DNA of 16,396 nt from Campylobacteraceae bacterium. Its GTDB lineage: Bacteria; Campylobacterota; Campylobacteria; Campylobacterales; Sulfurospirillaceae. The DNA is taken from positions 1 through 16,396 of the forward strand of contig JALUXQ010000071.1 of the NCBI GenBank assembly GCA_027013265.1, written 5' to 3'. The position numbers and the translations under genes are program-made. The notes below the pieces were generated by a model that worked only from the letters and a program-made list of their open reading frames with translations, did not search any database and was not told the DNA's origin. This document shows positions 15,181-16,396 of this stretch, one piece after another; within the stretch, counting starts at the first letter, position 1, and each line of letters begins with the position of its first letter.

Positions 15181-15230
15181 AAAAAATATATGGGAAAGAC
15201 GCTTGGCGATATCTTTGCCATATATTTTTT
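15181..15230. terminator. A-tract/T-tract hairpin in the gene-free stretch
   Basis: Thirteen uninterrupted pairs (15181-15193 with 15218-15230, including six A-T pairs at the base), a G-G mismatch, and five more pairs (15195-15199 with 15212-15216). The loop can form a tiny inner stem. A-run and T-run flanks make it terminator-like in both directions. It ends directly before a strong ribosome-binding site, which is odd for a plain terminator. The rest of the stretch 15058-15180 shows no gene. Confidence 0.5.
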
Positions 15231-15254
15231 AAAGGAGAAAATATGTTTGGCTGA
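15231..15254 (+). promoter_or_regulatory. Orphan ribosome-binding site with three-codon ORF
   Basis: AAAGGAG (15231-15237) lies 5 bases before ATG 15243. The reading frame is Met-Phe-Gly and then TGA (15252-15254). No longer frame follows: after the TGA the same frame reads CKYKKLG and stops again. It may be the remnant of a deleted gene, a leader ORF of a small RNA, or chance. It is the strongest Shine-Dalgarno in the 248-base gap. Confidence 0.4.
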
Positions 15255-15267
15255 TGTAAGTATAAGA

Positions 15268-15298
15268 AGTTAGGGTAAACCAACGGTTAACCCTAACT
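15268..15298 (-). terminator. Hairpin downstream of the copper ATPase gene
   Basis: AGTTAGGGT (15268-15276) pairs with ACCCTAACT (15290-15298), and after an A-A mismatch four more pairs close a three-base loop. On the minus strand it lies 8 bases after the copA stop and is followed by a T-rich stretch (TTCTTATACTT). It is a likely terminator for the ATPase, though the T-run is interrupted. It could also end a plus-strand transcript from the adjacent hairpin. Confidence 0.6.
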
Positions 15299-15305
15299 CA
15301 AAGTA

Positions 15306-16396
15306 CTATATCTTTACATTTTTCAATCTAAGAGCATTTACTATAACGGAAACAGAGCTAAAACTCATAGCAACTGCCGCGATGACAGGAGATAAAAGTA
15401 TTCCAAAAACTGGATAGAGAACTCCAGCTGCTATCGGAACTCCAGCACTATTGTAGATAAAAGCAAAAAATAGATTTTGTCTTATATTTTTCATAGTCGC
15501 TCGACTCAATTTTATCACTTTTAAGATGCCAAGCAAATCACCTTTTATCAAAGTGACACCAGCACTCTCTATGGCGACATCTGTTCCTGTTCCCATAGCG
15601 ATTCCGACATCTGCAATAGCAAGAGCTGGTGCGTCATTGATGCCATCACCTGCCATAGCAACTATCTCTCCGCTATCCTTTAGTTTGCTGATAACATCAG
15701 CTTTTCCATCTGGTAAGACATTCGCATAAACTTCATCTATATTTAGTTTAGCTGCCACTGCATTCGCAGTAGTTTGGTTGTCTCCACTTAGCATAACTAC
15801 TTTTATGCCCTCAGCTCTTAATTTCTTTACAGCCTCTAGTGAGGTTTTTTTGATAGGATCTTCAATGCCTATGATAGCACTAAATTTTCCTTCAATCGCC
15901 ATAAATATCACACCTTTGCCGTCTTTTCTTAAAGTATCAGCTTTCTCTCTTATGTGAGTAGTCGATATATCTAAGCTTTCCAAGAAGTCTTCACTTCCTA
16001 TAATAACTTGTTTTTTATCGATGTTACCGATAATCCCTTTGCCTGTGACTGCTTCAAAATCTTCTACACTTAAAAGTGAGATATTTTTTTGTTTTGTATG
16101 TTCAACAACAGCTTCTGCTAGAGGATGTTCACTTGCTCTCTCTAGACTTCCCGCATATGCTAAAATCTCCTCTTCGTTAAAACCATCTTCTATCTCCAAG
16201 CTTGTAACTTTTGGTTTTCCCTCAGTAAGAGTTCCTGTCTTGTCAACCACTAAAGTATTAACTTTTTCCATTCTTTCAAGCGTCTTGGCATCTTTTATCA
16301 ATATGCCTGAAAGTGCAGCTCGACCAGTCCCTACCATGATAGAGATAGGAGTTGCAAGACCAAGTGCACAAGGACAAGCTATGATAAGTACTGCAA
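15306..16396 (-). CDS. copA: Copper-exporting P1B-type ATPase, N-terminal part outside window
   Basis: The C-terminal 362 residues of an inner-membrane CPx ATPase that pumps Cu(I) out of the cytoplasm. The frame is open to the window edge. The membrane metal motif CPCALGLATP is at residues 7-16 of the visible part. The phosphorylation site DKTGT (about 51), the SEHPLAEAV nucleotide-binding HP motif, and the hinge GDGINDAPAL follow. The last two helices carry YNSAGVPIA and MSFSSVSVIVNALRL, the copper-specific residues of the P1B-1 subgroup. Silver may also be carried. The N-terminal metal-binding domain, A domain, first helices and any copZ or regulator upstream are not visible. A hairpin follows the stop, so it is likely the last gene of its transcript. 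Confidence 0.95.
   Translation of the reverse strand, partial: AVLIIACPCALGLATPISIMVGTGRAALSGILIKDAKTLERMEKVNTLVVDKTGTLTEGKPKVTSLEIEDGFNEEEILAYAGSLERASEHPLAEAVVEHTKQKNISLLSVEDFEAVTGKGIIGNIDKKQVIIGSEDFLESLDISTTHIREKADTLRKDGKGVIFMAIEGKFSAIIGIEDPIKKTSLEAVKKLRAEGIKVVMLSGDNQTTANAVAAKLNIDEVYANVLPDGKADVISKLKDSGEIVAMAGDGINDAPALAIADVGIAMGTGTDVAIESAGVTLIKGDLLGILKVIKLSRATMKNIRQNLFFAFIYNSAGVPIAAGVLYPVFGILLSPVIAAVAMSFSSVSVIVNALRLKNVKI

Noticed and set aside
15243..15278. Possible selenocysteine mini-gene: MFG-UGA-CKYKKLG with a hairpin downstream
   Set aside because: An 11-residue selenoprotein has no known precedent that I can name. The hairpin starts 13 bases after the UGA and fits better as the copA terminator; I see no SECIS-like bulge.
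15058..15305. tRNA or known small RNA (SRP, 6S, tmRNA) in the gap
   Set aside because: No cloverleaf or T-loop sequence and none of the conserved SRP RNA or tmRNA motifs were seen; only two simple hairpins are present.
1..16396. CRISPR array, insertion sequence, integrase, toxin-antitoxin pair or defence genes
   Set aside because: No direct-repeat array, transposase, or such motifs were seen. All large frames belong to recognised core genes or small membrane or flagellar proteins.

Overview
The window is AT-rich, densely packed chromosomal DNA. It most likely comes from a free-living member of the Campylobacterota (Epsilonproteobacteria), such as the Sulfurimonas/Sulfurovum group. This rests on protein character (an accD-rlmH-dksA-like gene order, a FliO with a large periplasmic part), on the base composition, and on the order IMPase-accD-rlmH-dksA-like-membrane protein-dus, which as I recall matches Campylobacter jejuni Cj0128c to Cj0123c. 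The placement is an inference from reading; no database was searched.

Region 1 (1-5402, + strand) is a tight run of housekeeping genes: the 3' part of gltD (glutamate synthase small subunit), an inositol-monophosphatase-family phosphatase, accD (acetyl-CoA carboxylase beta), rlmH (23S rRNA methyltransferase), a DksA/TraR zinc-finger protein, a two-helix membrane protein with a long cytoplasmic part, and dus (tRNA dihydrouridine synthase). The genes overlap or nearly touch. They link nitrogen assimilation, fatty-acid synthesis, ribosome and tRNA modification and transcription control. A long near-palindrome (5392-5473) closes the run.

Region 2 (5507-7451, - strand) is a small flagellar cluster. 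Read in its own direction it holds a CheX/CheC-like protein, FliN, a FliO-like export protein and an unknown small basic protein. It converges on dus and diverges from region 3 across a short spacer with a plausible promoter facing each way.

Region 3 (7554-14539, + strand) is a coupled four-gene operon: a TauE/SafE-type membrane transporter, uvrA, an HDOD-domain protein and polA. UvrA and DNA polymerase I act in the same nucleotide-excision repair pathway. The HDOD protein between them has lost the histidine of its HD motif.

Region 4 (14554-16396, - strand) holds an unknown two-helix membrane protein, a 248-base gene-free stretch with two hairpins and an orphan ribosome-binding site with a three-codon reading frame, and the 3' part of a copper-exporting P-type ATPase that runs off the window.

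I found no tRNA, rRNA, CRISPR array, insertion sequence or integrase. I see no convincing new multi-gene system. The points most worth following are the unit at 15181-15298, the missing canonical start of dus, the CheX-like protein with its unknown partner in the flagellar cluster, and the HD-less HDOD protein between two repair genes.
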